The position numbers and the translations under genes were made by a program. Below, in pieces: positions 1 through 5,239 of a DNA stretch of 8,534 nucleotides. Numbering within the stretch: position 1 is the stretch's first letter; each line of letters starts with the position of its first letter. The stretch lies in assembly GCA_033763635.1 (NCBI GenBank), contig JANRKG010000339.1, positions 1 to 8,534 of the forward strand, given 5' to 3'. The notes under the pieces are model-generated. The model was not told where the DNA came from. It did no database searches and was given only the letters and a program-made list of their open reading frames with translations. The DNA comes from JANRKG01 sp033763635. GTDB lineage: Bacteria; Cyanobacteriota; Cyanobacteriia; GCF-001939115.

Positions 1-556
1 CTATTCGCCGTCGGTAAAAAGAAGGAAAGAGATAAATAAAACTTTGGCGATATTCCTGGGGATTTGCCAAAAACATCAGAGCCAGCACGACCACCAGCAG
101 GAAATTGAGCAGGATTCCCAGCGAACTAGAGAAGAAATTAAACGATCGCCCCACCAGTTGATTAAAGACTGGCTGTAATTGTCGGACCAGACTATCCACA
201 TCTGGTAGATAGGGCAAAGCCCAGTTTGGAACACTGGTTCTAAACTGCCGCACCTGATGATCAACCGTATCCGCAGCCCGGGGAACCAGATAGGTCAGTT
301 CTTGAAACTGAGTCGCAAACGCAGGCACAATCAGTAACAAAACCCCTGCCAGAACCAGCAAAATCGGCAGGATGGATAAAATCACGGACAGTCCCCGTTG
401 CACCCCCCACATCTCCTGGATGCGGCGGGCCAGCAGATTAATCGCGATCGCCAAAACGACAGCGGCGAAGACCAGCAAAAGAACCTGCCGAATTTCCCAC
501 AAAATGTAACTGGCAGCGATAAGTGCCAGTAGCCCAATCCATTTACCCAAATTCAC
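1..556 (-). CDS. AI-2E/PerM-family transporter, N-terminal part (cut by window edge)
   Basis: Partial inner-membrane protein; 185 codons are present and the reading frame is still open at base 1. The predicted protein starts MNLGKWIGLLALIAASY and has hydrophobic segments at about residues 6-22, 24-43, 56-80 and 149-171, with a polar segment (about 82-145) between the third and fourth. This layout, and the phrase VLLLVFAAVVLAIAINLLARR, match the DUF20/AI-2E transporter family (PF01594), whose members are usually 340-370 residues, so about half is missing. Members have been linked to autoinducer-2 export or Na+/H+ antiport, but substrates of cyanobacterial members are mostly unknown, so no substrate is assigned. 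The GTG start at 554-556 is chosen because GGAG sits 8 bases upstream; the frame stays open further upstream but has no comparable signal. It lies 37 bases after a small membrane-protein gene on the same strand. Confidence 0.85.
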   Translation of the reverse strand, partial: MNLGKWIGLLALIAASYILWEIRQVLLLVFAAVVLAIAINLLARRIQEMWGVQRGLSVILSILPILLVLAGVLLLIVPAFATQFQELTYLVPRAADTVDHQVRQFRTSVPNWALPYLPDVDSLVRQLQPVFNQLVGRSFNFFSSSLGILLNFLLVVVLALMFLANPQEYRQSFIYLFPSFYRRRI

Positions 557-593
557 TGTTGTTGCTCCGAAGTAGCTGCGAGAGAAGCTGCGG

Positions 594-776
594 TCAGGAT
601 GAGCGGGTTCGCCAACCGAGCAATCCGGCCATGAGTAGACTTGGAAGCAAAATTGCCACCCAGGCAGTAGTCGATGATGCCGAAATGGGCAACAACGGCC
701 CCCCATACTTGATGGCAAGTGAAATGGCAGTCGAAAGGACCAGGATCTTAGCAATAAACCCCAGGCTGCTATTCAT
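594..776 (-). CDS. Small two-helix membrane protein, function unknown
   Basis: Sixty-residue protein starting at an ATG (774-776). It has two hydrophobic stretches, about residues 7-29 (FIAKILVLSTAISLAIKYGG) and 37-54 (TAWVAILLPSLLMAGLLGW), joined by a short Pro/Ser-rich turn, and ends with a basic tail (WRTRSS). This suggests a hairpin inner-membrane protein. I do not recognise a named family, although similar short membrane proteins next to AI-2E-type transporters seem familiar from cyanobacteria (recollection only). The start lacks a clear Shine-Dalgarno. It lies 26 bases after the lipoprotein gene and 37 bases before the transporter gene, so the three may form one transcript. The opposite-strand frame through this stretch (523-831) has no recognisable features. 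Confidence 0.6.
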   Translation of the reverse strand: MNSSLGFIAKILVLSTAISLAIKYGGPLLPISASSTTAWVAILLPSLLMAGLLGWRTRSS

Positions 777-802
777 GGGTGCGATCGGTAAGCTAGTTCA
801 AA

Positions 803-1090
803 TTACCCTTGATTCAATACCACAGGCTTAGCCACATTAGCACAGTACCGATCGTCTACCACCACTGAATTCACATCCGGTTGACGCGATCGGCGACGGT
901 AGATTGCGATCTCAATTTGTTTACAAACAAAAGAACTGCTCGTGCCGTCTACCGAACTGACACTCCATGTATAGGTTTGGGTCTGACTAATTGGCTTTTC
1001 CACCCTGGAACAGCCAGTGACAAACAACAACAGACCAAACAAAAAACTAATGACAAGTTTAGAGGCTGGTTTAGAGACAAGTTTAAACAT
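803..1090 (-). CDS. Small predicted lipoprotein, function unknown
   Basis: Ninety-five-residue protein with a typical bacterial lipoprotein signal: basic N-terminus (MFKLVSKPASK), hydrophobic core (LVISFLFGLLLF) and lipobox V-T-G-C with the lipidated cysteine at residue 27. The mature part (about 69 residues) has two further cysteines (C56 and C83) that could form a disulfide, a basic RRRSR patch at 65-69 and a short C-terminus. I recognise no conserved domain. The ATG at 1088-1090 has GAG about 9 bases upstream. It is the first gene of a possible minus-strand run with the small membrane protein and the AI-2E-type transporter. The signal peptide makes it very likely to be real; its role is unknown. 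Confidence 0.75.
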   Translation of the reverse strand: MFKLVSKPASKLVISFLFGLLLFVTGCSRVEKPISQTQTYTWSVSSVDGTSSSFVCKQIEIAIYRRRSRQPDVNSVVVDDRYCANVAKPVVLNQG

Positions 1091-1472
1091 TGTTACATCT
1101 CTACGCTGAGCGTTGCTGTTAGGGGTTACTTCAATACAGTTTTATCAAATAGTTGGCAGAAGTAGGTCGTGAGGTGCTGAGGATCACAGGCTTATGAAGG
1201 TTGCATGAGGGGAGAACCAATCGCATTTTCAGTGGAGGTTACGACTGCTTCAATTGATGTGAGATCCCTGTGTGAGACGCGGCGGTTCCTGGTACGACTA
1301 TCCGAGGAATTGTCGGTCTGCCTATCGCCTCATCAATTCGCCCGTCGATCGCTACGCCTCTATCGGTTTTCGGGTTGTTTGTGTTGCCCCGTAGCCCTTG
1401 GCTTCCCGAAGGGTGGACTCTGTAGCCCTTTTCCCTTTTTCCCTTCTTTTGCGCGTAGCGCCTCGAAATTTT
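1091..1472. other. Gene-free stretch with short palindromes and a pyrimidine tract
   Basis: I see no convincing gene here. The plus-strand frame 1205-1525 has a composition unlike a real protein (many Cys, Phe, Pro and Ser from repeats) and overlaps the Uma2 gene. Visible items are: an inverted repeat CCCTT/AAGGG (1395-1399 and 1409-1413) around GGCTTCCCG; two copies of GTAGCCCTT (1391-1399 and 1422-1430); a pyrimidine-rich tract (1424-1450); and GCGCGTAGCGC (1451-1461). These resemble the short dispersed repeats common in filamentous cyanobacteria, but copy number cannot be judged from one window. A nine-codon match to the start of REP-associated transposases lies at 1284-1310 on the minus strand. 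Confidence 0.6.
1395..1413. repeat. Short palindrome, possible dispersed repeat
   Basis: CCCTT and AAGGG form a perfect 5-bp inverted repeat around a 9-base centre. A second GTAGCCCTT copy starts 22 bases after the palindrome's left arm begins its own copy (1391 and 1422 flank a 31-base period). The pattern resembles cyanobacterial interspersed repeats, but family membership is an inference that needs other genomic copies. Confidence 0.35.
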
Positions 1473-2150
1473 TTAAGGTTCCGATCGGTGGAGTTGATCA
1501 ACCCATTTCTGGTGTTCGGGAGTAGCGATCCCTTGCTGGAGAACGGAGAGGACTTCTGGAAGATTACCAGCCAGGAGGCGATCGGCAGCTAACCACAGTC
1601 CCGGAAATTGCCGACTCCGCAGCACCCCATCGGCAGCTAACGGAAGGGATTGATATTCCCCTGCTTCCAGGTAGAACCAGTCAATTTGTTGGCTGTAGGT
1701 TCGCCAGACAATATATTCCTGTACTCCGTTGCGTCGATACACCCGCAGCTTGTCGTGCAGATCATAGGAAGCGCTGCTAGCAGCCACTTCCACCACCAAT
1801 TCTGGGGCACCTTCCAGATAGCCGTCGTCACTAATGCGCGATCGTCCCCCGGTTTCCAGCCTCAACACCGCATCCGGTTGGGGTTCGTTGTCCGCATCGA
1901 GACGCACCGTCGGATTGTCGTAAGCGCTGACCCCAGGAGTCGCAACACTATAAGTCCATAACCACCCCATGATGGAACCGTGGGGTTGACTGTGAATGAC
2001 ACGCACTGGGGAAGCCATGTAAACCACTCCTTCAATGAGTTCTGCTTTTTTAACCTGGGGCATAGCGGCATAGCGGCGCTCGAATTCACAGCGGGTGAGG
2101 CGATCGCCATTTTCCAGGGGAGGCAGTTTGATGAAGGATTCGATCGACAT
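1473..2150 (-). CDS. Uma2-family (DUF820) putative PD-(D/E)XK endonuclease
   Basis: Predicted 225-residue protein of the Uma2 family (PF05685), a restriction-endonuclease fold strongly expanded in cyanobacteria; no member's cellular role is clear to me. Family marks in order: KAELIEGVVYM near the N-terminus, NEPQPDAVLRLE with the metal-binding Asp, PELVVEVAASS with the second acidic residue, DLHDKLRVYRRNGVQEYIVW with the Lys and the EYIVW strand, then RSRQFPGLWLA. All catalytic-type residues appear present, so the nuclease core looks intact. The frame is open upstream to a TTG at 2243, but ATG 2148-2150 is preferred: the protein then begins MSIESFIKLPPLENGD, and a promoter (TTGAGG-N16-TAAAAT) lies between the two candidates, leaving a leader of about 19 bases. 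No Shine-Dalgarno precedes this ATG. It stands alone, with divergent and gene-free DNA on either side. Confidence 0.9.
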   Translation of the reverse strand: MSIESFIKLPPLENGDRLTRCEFERRYAAMPQVKKAELIEGVVYMASPVRVIHSQPHGSIMGWLWTYSVATPGVSAYDNPTVRLDADNEPQPDAVLRLETGGRSRISDDGYLEGAPELVVEVAASSASYDLHDKLRVYRRNGVQEYIVWRTYSQQIDWFYLEAGEYQSLPLAADGVLRSRQFPGLWLAADRLLAGNLPEVLSVLQQGIATPEHQKWVDQLHRSEP

Positions 2151-2175
2151 GGGAAGGAGGCAAGGGTTGTTCTGT

Positions 2176-2203
2176 ATTTTAACAATGATGACTTTTCCCT
2201 CAA
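2176..2203 (-). promoter_or_regulatory. Predicted sigma70-type promoter for the Uma2 gene
   Basis: On the minus strand, TTGAGG (2198-2203) and TAAAAT (2176-2181) are separated by 16 bases, giving good matches to the -35 and -10 consensus. Transcription would start near 2169, about 19 bases before the ATG at 2150. Inferred from sequence only. Confidence 0.5.
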
Positions 2204-2496
2204 AGTTTCCCCTAAGTTCAAAGTGAAGTGAGATCTGCTTCAATACTTTTCGGTTAAGCCAGCATCATGAACGAAGTTTCAGACATTTGAGCCTGATCAA
2301 GCGTCCTTAACCAAGAGGTATTGAGATCTGCTTGAGTGGACATTACGATCGCGGAAGCAGGAACCAAGTGGCAAACCAGACTCAGAGCAATTTTGTTCGA
2401 AGCCTACTCTGCTGAACCTCAAAGACCTTGCCCTGCGAAATCAGCATCGGAGAGACCGCTACGATTTATTGAGTTGAGAATTCTGAAAAATTTGAG

Positions 2497-2524
2497 TTGA
2501 CAGACTGACAACCTGAGTTATGAT
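2497..2524 (+). promoter_or_regulatory. Strong sigma70-type promoter for the M23 peptidase gene
   Basis: TTGACA (2497-2502) is a perfect -35 match and TATGAT (2519-2524) matches -10 in five of six positions, with a 16-base spacer. A start near 2531 would give a leader of about 45 bases that includes AGGAG at 2561-2565. No operator-like sequence is obvious. Confidence 0.7.
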
Positions 2525-2575
2525 GCATCGGGTAAGAAGCATATCCCTCCGTGGTCCCTGAGGAGTTTTGAGAAG

Positions 2576-3274
2576 GTGTTTGAACTGCAATTCATTCATA
2601 AATTCATTCATAAATCCACCCATTCATTCAATGCAAAGCAATTTAGTGCAAAACATAATAGGATTGCCCTGTTCCTGACGACATTAACAGTTGCCGGGGT
2701 TGCTGGATTGAGTTGGCGACTTACGAAGGGAGTTGCTTCTGAAGTGGGGGTCAATTCAGTAGCTCCCGCAATGGTGGGCTGGCAGAGCGCTTCCTTTCCA
2801 GTTGAGAACTTTCAGGCTTACACCTCTCCCTTCGGCTACCGATCCTCCCCGGATGGCAGACGCAGACAGGAATTTCATCGAGGGTTGGATATGGCAGCCC
2901 CGGCAGGGAGTTACATCCGCAATTGGTGGGCAGGACGAGTCATTGAAGTTTCTGATGACAGTTCTTGTGGTACATCTGTTGTCATTCAATCCGGTGACTG
3001 GCAACATATTTACTGCCACATGAAAGGCTCTGTCACCATGACCCCGAATGGAAAAGTGATGCTCGATCGCGAAGGGGGAATTCAAATCTTTGAAGGGCAG
3101 ATGGTTGCCGCAGGTGCCCGAATCGGGCGGGTGGGGATGACAGGGCGCACAACAGGGCCACACCTGCACTGGGGGTTAAAGTATGCGGAACAATGGGTTG
3201 ACCCCGCATTGGTGTTGCGGGCGATGTACGCGCAACAAACCGATCGCGGTCCGATTTCTCAACAGCTAAGGTAA
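2576..3274 (+). CDS. Membrane-anchored M23-family metallopeptidase (LytM-like)
   Basis: Predicted 232-residue zinc peptidase of family M23, which cuts peptide cross-bridges in peptidoglycan, acting in the periplasm. Residues 30-47 (IALFLTTLTVAGVAGLSW) form a single hydrophobic segment, a signal peptide or anchor, after a basic, repeat-derived N-terminus. The catalytic domain spans about 80-220. Zinc ligands are H101 and D105 (FHRGLDMAAPAG) and H198 (GPHLHWG); the catalytic histidines H148 (IYCHM) and H196 are also present, so it should be active rather than a degenerate activator. C131 and C147 could form a disulfide. A G-rich insert (about 152-172) lengthens the loop before the GxxxGxxG strand. 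The GTG start at 2576 has AGGAG 10 bases upstream and a strong promoter. It is transcribed alone and ends before a hairpin terminator. The exact bond cut is not predictable. Confidence 0.93.
   Translation: MFELQFIHKFIHKSTHSFNAKQFSAKHNRIALFLTTLTVAGVAGLSWRLTKGVASEVGVNSVAPAMVGWQSASFPVENFQAYTSPFGYRSSPDGRRRQEFHRGLDMAAPAGSYIRNWWAGRVIEVSDDSSCGTSVVIQSGDWQHIYCHMKGSVTMTPNGKVMLDREGGIQIFEGQMVAAGARIGRVGMTGRTTGPHLHWGLKYAEQWVDPALVLRAMYAQQTDRGPISQQLR
2590..2613 (+). repeat. Two tandem 12-bp repeats inside the M23 gene
   Basis: The unit ATTCATTCATAA occurs twice exactly, followed by a shorter ATTCATTC at 2622-2629. In frame it gives FIHKFIHK near the N-terminus, so the cytoplasmic tail ahead of the membrane segment has grown by duplication. 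Confidence 0.8.
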
Positions 3275-3313
3275 GGGATTCGTCAAATTTCAATACTTCC
3301 AGAGATCAGAATA

Positions 3314-3349
3314 GAGACACAAAAAAACTTTTTAGGATCTTTGTGTCTC
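3314..3349. terminator. Hairpin terminator between convergent genes
   Basis: GAGACACAAA (3314-3323) and TTTGTGTCTC (3340-3349) are a perfect 10-bp inverted repeat with a 16-base loop. On the plus strand a T-rich stretch (CTTGTTTTATG, later TTAATTTTT) follows, as expected for a Rho-independent terminator of the M23 gene 40 bases upstream. The hairpin could also serve cbiX, which stops at 3372 on the other strand, although the run of T is weaker there. Confidence 0.7.
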
Positions 3350-3371
3350 CTTGTTTTATGAATTAATTTTT

Positions 3372-4445
3372 CTAAGGAACCTGCCAGATCCGCTCATGGT
3401 AATCAACCGGATTCGCGTAGGGGTCAACGGCTCCGTGCGAATGCCCGTGAGCATGTCCATGATCGTGACCATGAGCCTGTTCATGCCCGTGATGATGATC
3501 GTGTCCATGATGATCATGCCCATGAGCGTGACTTCCCGATGCCACCGCCGCCAATCGGAACTTGCACATCTCACAGTTCATCTGCACCTGACCTAACTGG
3601 GTTTCGATCTCCCGATCGCGCACGATCGCAAACAGTTGGGGATGCAGCCCCATTTCCGGCAGACAGACCATTGAAATTTCCGGGTACTGTTCCTGTTGTT
3701 GGGCTGTGATATCAAAGATTTTTTTCATCAACAATCCAGTAAACAGGAAATAGGGAAGAACAATAATCCGCTTGGGCTGATAGAGCCTTGCCCGTCGGAA
3801 CCCTTCTTCTAAACGGGGGTGGGTAATGCCAATAAAACAGACCTCAACCGTGTTGTAGCCACTTCCTTCCCAGACCATCCGGGCCAGTTTGTACACATCT
3901 CCGTTGGCATCCGGGTCACTGGCTCCCCGCCCCACAAACAGCAACACCGTATCCTGGCGATCGATCTGGTTTGGGTTCCATTGGGGTTGGTCTAACTCAG
4001 AAAGGCGCAATCGCCACAGATCTAGAATTCCGGGGGTGATCCCAAAGTGGCGACCATAGTGGAAGCGAATATGGGGATGGCGCTGTCGGGCACGGTCTAA
4101 CTCGTTGGTGACATCAAACTTATTGTGACGAGCCGCAAACAACAGAACAGGCAGCACCGAGAACTCGCTGTATCCCTGAGCCACGCAGCGATCGACCCCT
4201 TCTTGAATCGAAGGTTCTGTCAGTTCCAGAAAGCAAGGAACCACCGGACGGGATTGATCCAGGGCTTGATAAGCTGCGGCAAAGTCGAGAAATGCCTGCC
4301 GTCCTTCCTCATCTCGGCTACCATGCCCAACCATCCGCTTGGGGGGTGTGTGGGGGTGGGGGGGATGTTCGGGGGTGGGTTGGGATTGTTCGAGGGGTAG
4401 CAAGTTGGACAAGTTGGACAAGTTGGATAAAGGGGCGATCGACAT
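3372..4445 (-). CDS. cbiX: Sirohydrochlorin cobaltochelatase CbiX, long two-domain form
   Basis: CbiX inserts a divalent metal, cobalt for vitamin B12, into sirohydrochlorin. The 357-residue protein has two class II chelatase domains (about 36-150 and 165-285). The active-site histidines are visible in the first: H41 in VGHGSRD and H107 in FAARHNKFD. The second domain has GRGASDPDANGD in place of HGS, as in other long cyanobacterial CbiX proteins. MNCEMC (289-294) fits the MXCXXC motif reported to bind a [4Fe-4S] cluster in Bacillus megaterium CbiX, followed by a His-rich tract (305-338; 17 His of 34). The N-terminus is unusual: SNL repeats and a Pro/His-rich segment (6-37). The ATG at 4443-4445 has GGGAG 6 bases upstream. 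A cobalamin riboswitch precedes it, favouring the cobalt role, although use of the same enzyme for siroheme cannot be excluded. Confidence 0.95.
   Translation of the reverse strand: MSIAPLSNLSNLSNLLPLEQSQPTPEHPPHPHTPPKRMVGHGSRDEEGRQAFLDFAAAYQALDQSRPVVPCFLELTEPSIQEGVDRCVAQGYSEFSVLPVLLFAARHNKFDVTNELDRARQRHPHIRFHYGRHFGITPGILDLWRLRLSELDQPQWNPNQIDRQDTVLLFVGRGASDPDANGDVYKLARMVWEGSGYNTVEVCFIGITHPRLEEGFRRARLYQPKRIIVLPYFLFTGLLMKKIFDITAQQQEQYPEISMVCLPEMGLHPQLFAIVRDREIETQLGQVQMNCEMCKFRLAAVASGSHAHGHDHHGHDHHHGHEQAHGHDHGHAHGHSHGAVDPYANPVDYHERIWQVP
4341..4384 (+). repeat. G-rich tract able to form a G-quadruplex, inside cbiX
   Basis: The plus strand has at least four runs of three or more G separated by short loops (six, five, seven, five, three and three G). 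The cbiX messenger is therefore C-rich here and encodes the Pro/His-rich segment PTPEHPPHPHTPPKR. G-quadruplex formation is a prediction from the run pattern. Confidence 0.5.
4402..4428. repeat. Three tandem 9-bp repeats in the start of cbiX
   Basis: AAGTTGGAC occurs at 4402-4410 and 4411-4419, and as AAGTTGGAT at 4420-4428. On the minus strand it is in frame and encodes SNL three times at residues 7-15 (approximately). Being a multiple of three, copy-number change would not break the gene. Confidence 0.85.
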
Positions 4446-4451
4446 TCAAAA

Positions 4452-4475
4452 CTCCCTTCCTGTGCAACGCAGGAA
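4452..4475 (-). promoter_or_regulatory. Shine-Dalgarno-masking hairpin, expression platform of the cbiX riboswitch
   Basis: On the transcript, TTCCTG (4475-4470) can pair with CAGGAA (4462-4457), leaving the loop CGTTGCA (4469-4463). The right arm runs directly into GGGAG (4456-4452), so AGGAAGGGAG, the ribosome-binding region of cbiX, is partly held in the stem. The loop can pair with aptamer loop L5 (TGCAA, 4567-4563) through TTGCA. This matches the L13 role in known cobalamin riboswitches and suggests control at translation. Folding was done by eye. Confidence 0.55.
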
Positions 4476-4489
4476 ATAGAGTGAAATCA

Positions 4490-4600
4490 TGAGGGAATGG
4501 CATTCTGACTTCATTGCCTGGGAGTTTTCCAGCCAACTTACAGTTGCGGCACAGCGCCGGACTTGCACCGGACTTCCCCATTCCATCACGGTTCACGTAT
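4490..4600 (-). ncRNA. Cobalamin (B12) riboswitch upstream of cbiX
   Basis: The conserved cobalamin aptamer parts are visible on the minus strand: GGTGCAAGTCC (4569-4559) as the P5/L5 region, GCTG then GCCGCAACTGTAA (4550-4538), and the B12 box AAGTCAGAATGCC (4511-4499). GGAATGG (4584-4578) and CCATTCC (4500-4494) pair to close the fold. The aptamer binds adenosylcobalamin or a related cobalamin and lowers expression of the gene that follows, here cbiX 45-50 bases downstream. No long run of T follows the downstream hairpin, so control of translation is more likely than transcription termination. Boundaries are approximate. Confidence 0.93.
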
Positions 4601-4608
4601 GCCTTGCC

Positions 4609-4614
4609 ATCTTA
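4609..4614 (-). promoter_or_regulatory. Possible -10 element for the riboswitch-cbiX transcript
   Basis: TAAGAT on the minus strand would place the start near 4602, just before the aptamer. No good -35 hexamer is visible at the right distance, so cbiX may instead, or also, be read through from rimM. Confidence 0.25.
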
Positions 4615-4640
4615 CCGCATTGAATTGATCTGCATGATGC

Positions 4641-4682
4641 GGGGGGAGGGGGTTGGGAGGGAGAGGAGGGGAGGTGATGGGA
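4641..4682 (+). repeat. G-rich tract able to form a G-quadruplex, between rimM and the riboswitch
   Basis: Runs of six, five, three, three, four and three G with short spacers lie on the plus strand in the 84 bases between rimM and the riboswitch. The minus-strand transcript would be C-rich. No terminator hairpin for rimM is visible in this gap. Confidence 0.5.
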
Positions 4683-4697
4683 AGGTGAGAAGAATTT

Positions 4698-5237
4698 TTA
4701 ATCGATTAAGCCAGGGGGAGGTGTGATTTCAATGCGGCGGTTTGCGATGTCTACAACCGGGACGATCGCCTTCACAAAGGGAATTAGAACCTTCTTTGCT
4801 CCCTCCCCTTGCAATTGCACCTCCAGCAGATCATTTCCCGCCGGAATAATATCTAGAATCGTTCCCAGCAGAACAGAATCCGCCTGGTTGTAAACCTCCA
4901 ACCCCATCAAGTCCAGTACGTGAAATTCGTCTTCTTCTAACGGAAGGCGATCGTTTTCCGAAACCACCATTTCAACACCGATCAGCGCTTCGGCACTCTC
5001 GCGATCGTCAATTCCTGCAAATTTCACAACATACAGGTTTTTGCCATGCAGGTATCGCCCCCGCTTCAGGCGAATCGGTTCAGGCGTGGTGGAATTCGGA
5101 CGTAGAAGCCAACGATCGCCCGGTTCCAAAAAACGCTCTGGAAAATCCGATTCGGGATAAACCCGGACTTCCCCCGCCAATCCTTGAACCGCTACGATCT
5201 TGCCAACCGCCAGCCAACCATCTGGAATCTGTATCAT
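4698..5237 (-). CDS. rimM: Ribosome maturation factor RimM
   Basis: RimM binds ribosomal protein uS19 and helps the head of the 30S subunit mature. The 179-residue protein has the N-terminal RimM barrel (about 8-90; WLAVGKIVAVQGLAGEVRV, DFPERF, LKRGRYLHGKNLYVVKFAGIDDRESAEAL) and the C-terminal PRC-barrel (about 95-170; FHVLDLMGLEVY, LGTILDIIPAGNDLLEVQ, KVLIPFVKAIVPVVD). Length is normal for the family. ATG 5235-5237 is preferred; a TTG two codons earlier (5241-5243) overlaps the stop of the aminotransferase gene and is the alternative. With the ATG, only two bases separate the genes, so translation is probably coupled. No strong Shine-Dalgarno is seen. RimM often sits near rpsP or trmD in other bacteria; here neither is in the window. 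Confidence 0.95.
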   Translation of the reverse strand: MIQIPDGWLAVGKIVAVQGLAGEVRVYPESDFPERFLEPGDRWLLRPNSTTPEPIRLKRGRYLHGKNLYVVKFAGIDDRESAEALIGVEMVVSENDRLPLEEDEFHVLDLMGLEVYNQADSVLLGTILDIIPAGNDLLEVQLQGEGAKKVLIPFVKAIVPVVDIANRRIEITPPPGLID

Positions 5238-5239
5238 AC

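Larger units (their letters stand above)
2151..2575. other. Intergenic region between the Uma2 and M23 peptidase genes
   Basis: The two genes diverge from this 425-base region. It holds the predicted promoters of both genes. It also has a 12-bp direct repeat TGAGATCTGCTT (2229-2240 and 2322-2333) and a 7-bp inverted repeat GGTTAAG/CTTAACC (2252-2258 and 2306-2312). I see no open frame with protein-like character, no tRNA and no recognised structured RNA. Confidence 0.55.

Noticed and set aside
523..831. Plus-strand open frame of 102 codons
   Set aside because: It overlaps three minus-strand genes with clear signal or membrane features, starts at a GTG without a ribosome site, and has no recognisable domain.
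1205..1525. Plus-strand open frame of 106 codons
   Set aside because: Cys/Phe/Pro/Ser-rich product from repeat DNA, no domain, and it runs into the Uma2 gene on the other strand.
2151..2243. N-terminal extension of the Uma2 protein from TTG 2243
   Set aside because: A promoter lies within it and the extra 31 residues have no family resemblance.
3351..3596. Open frames on both strands with Met/Val- or Ile/Met-rich products
   Set aside because: They are other-frame readings of the CbiX His-rich tract; the low-complexity DNA keeps several frames open.
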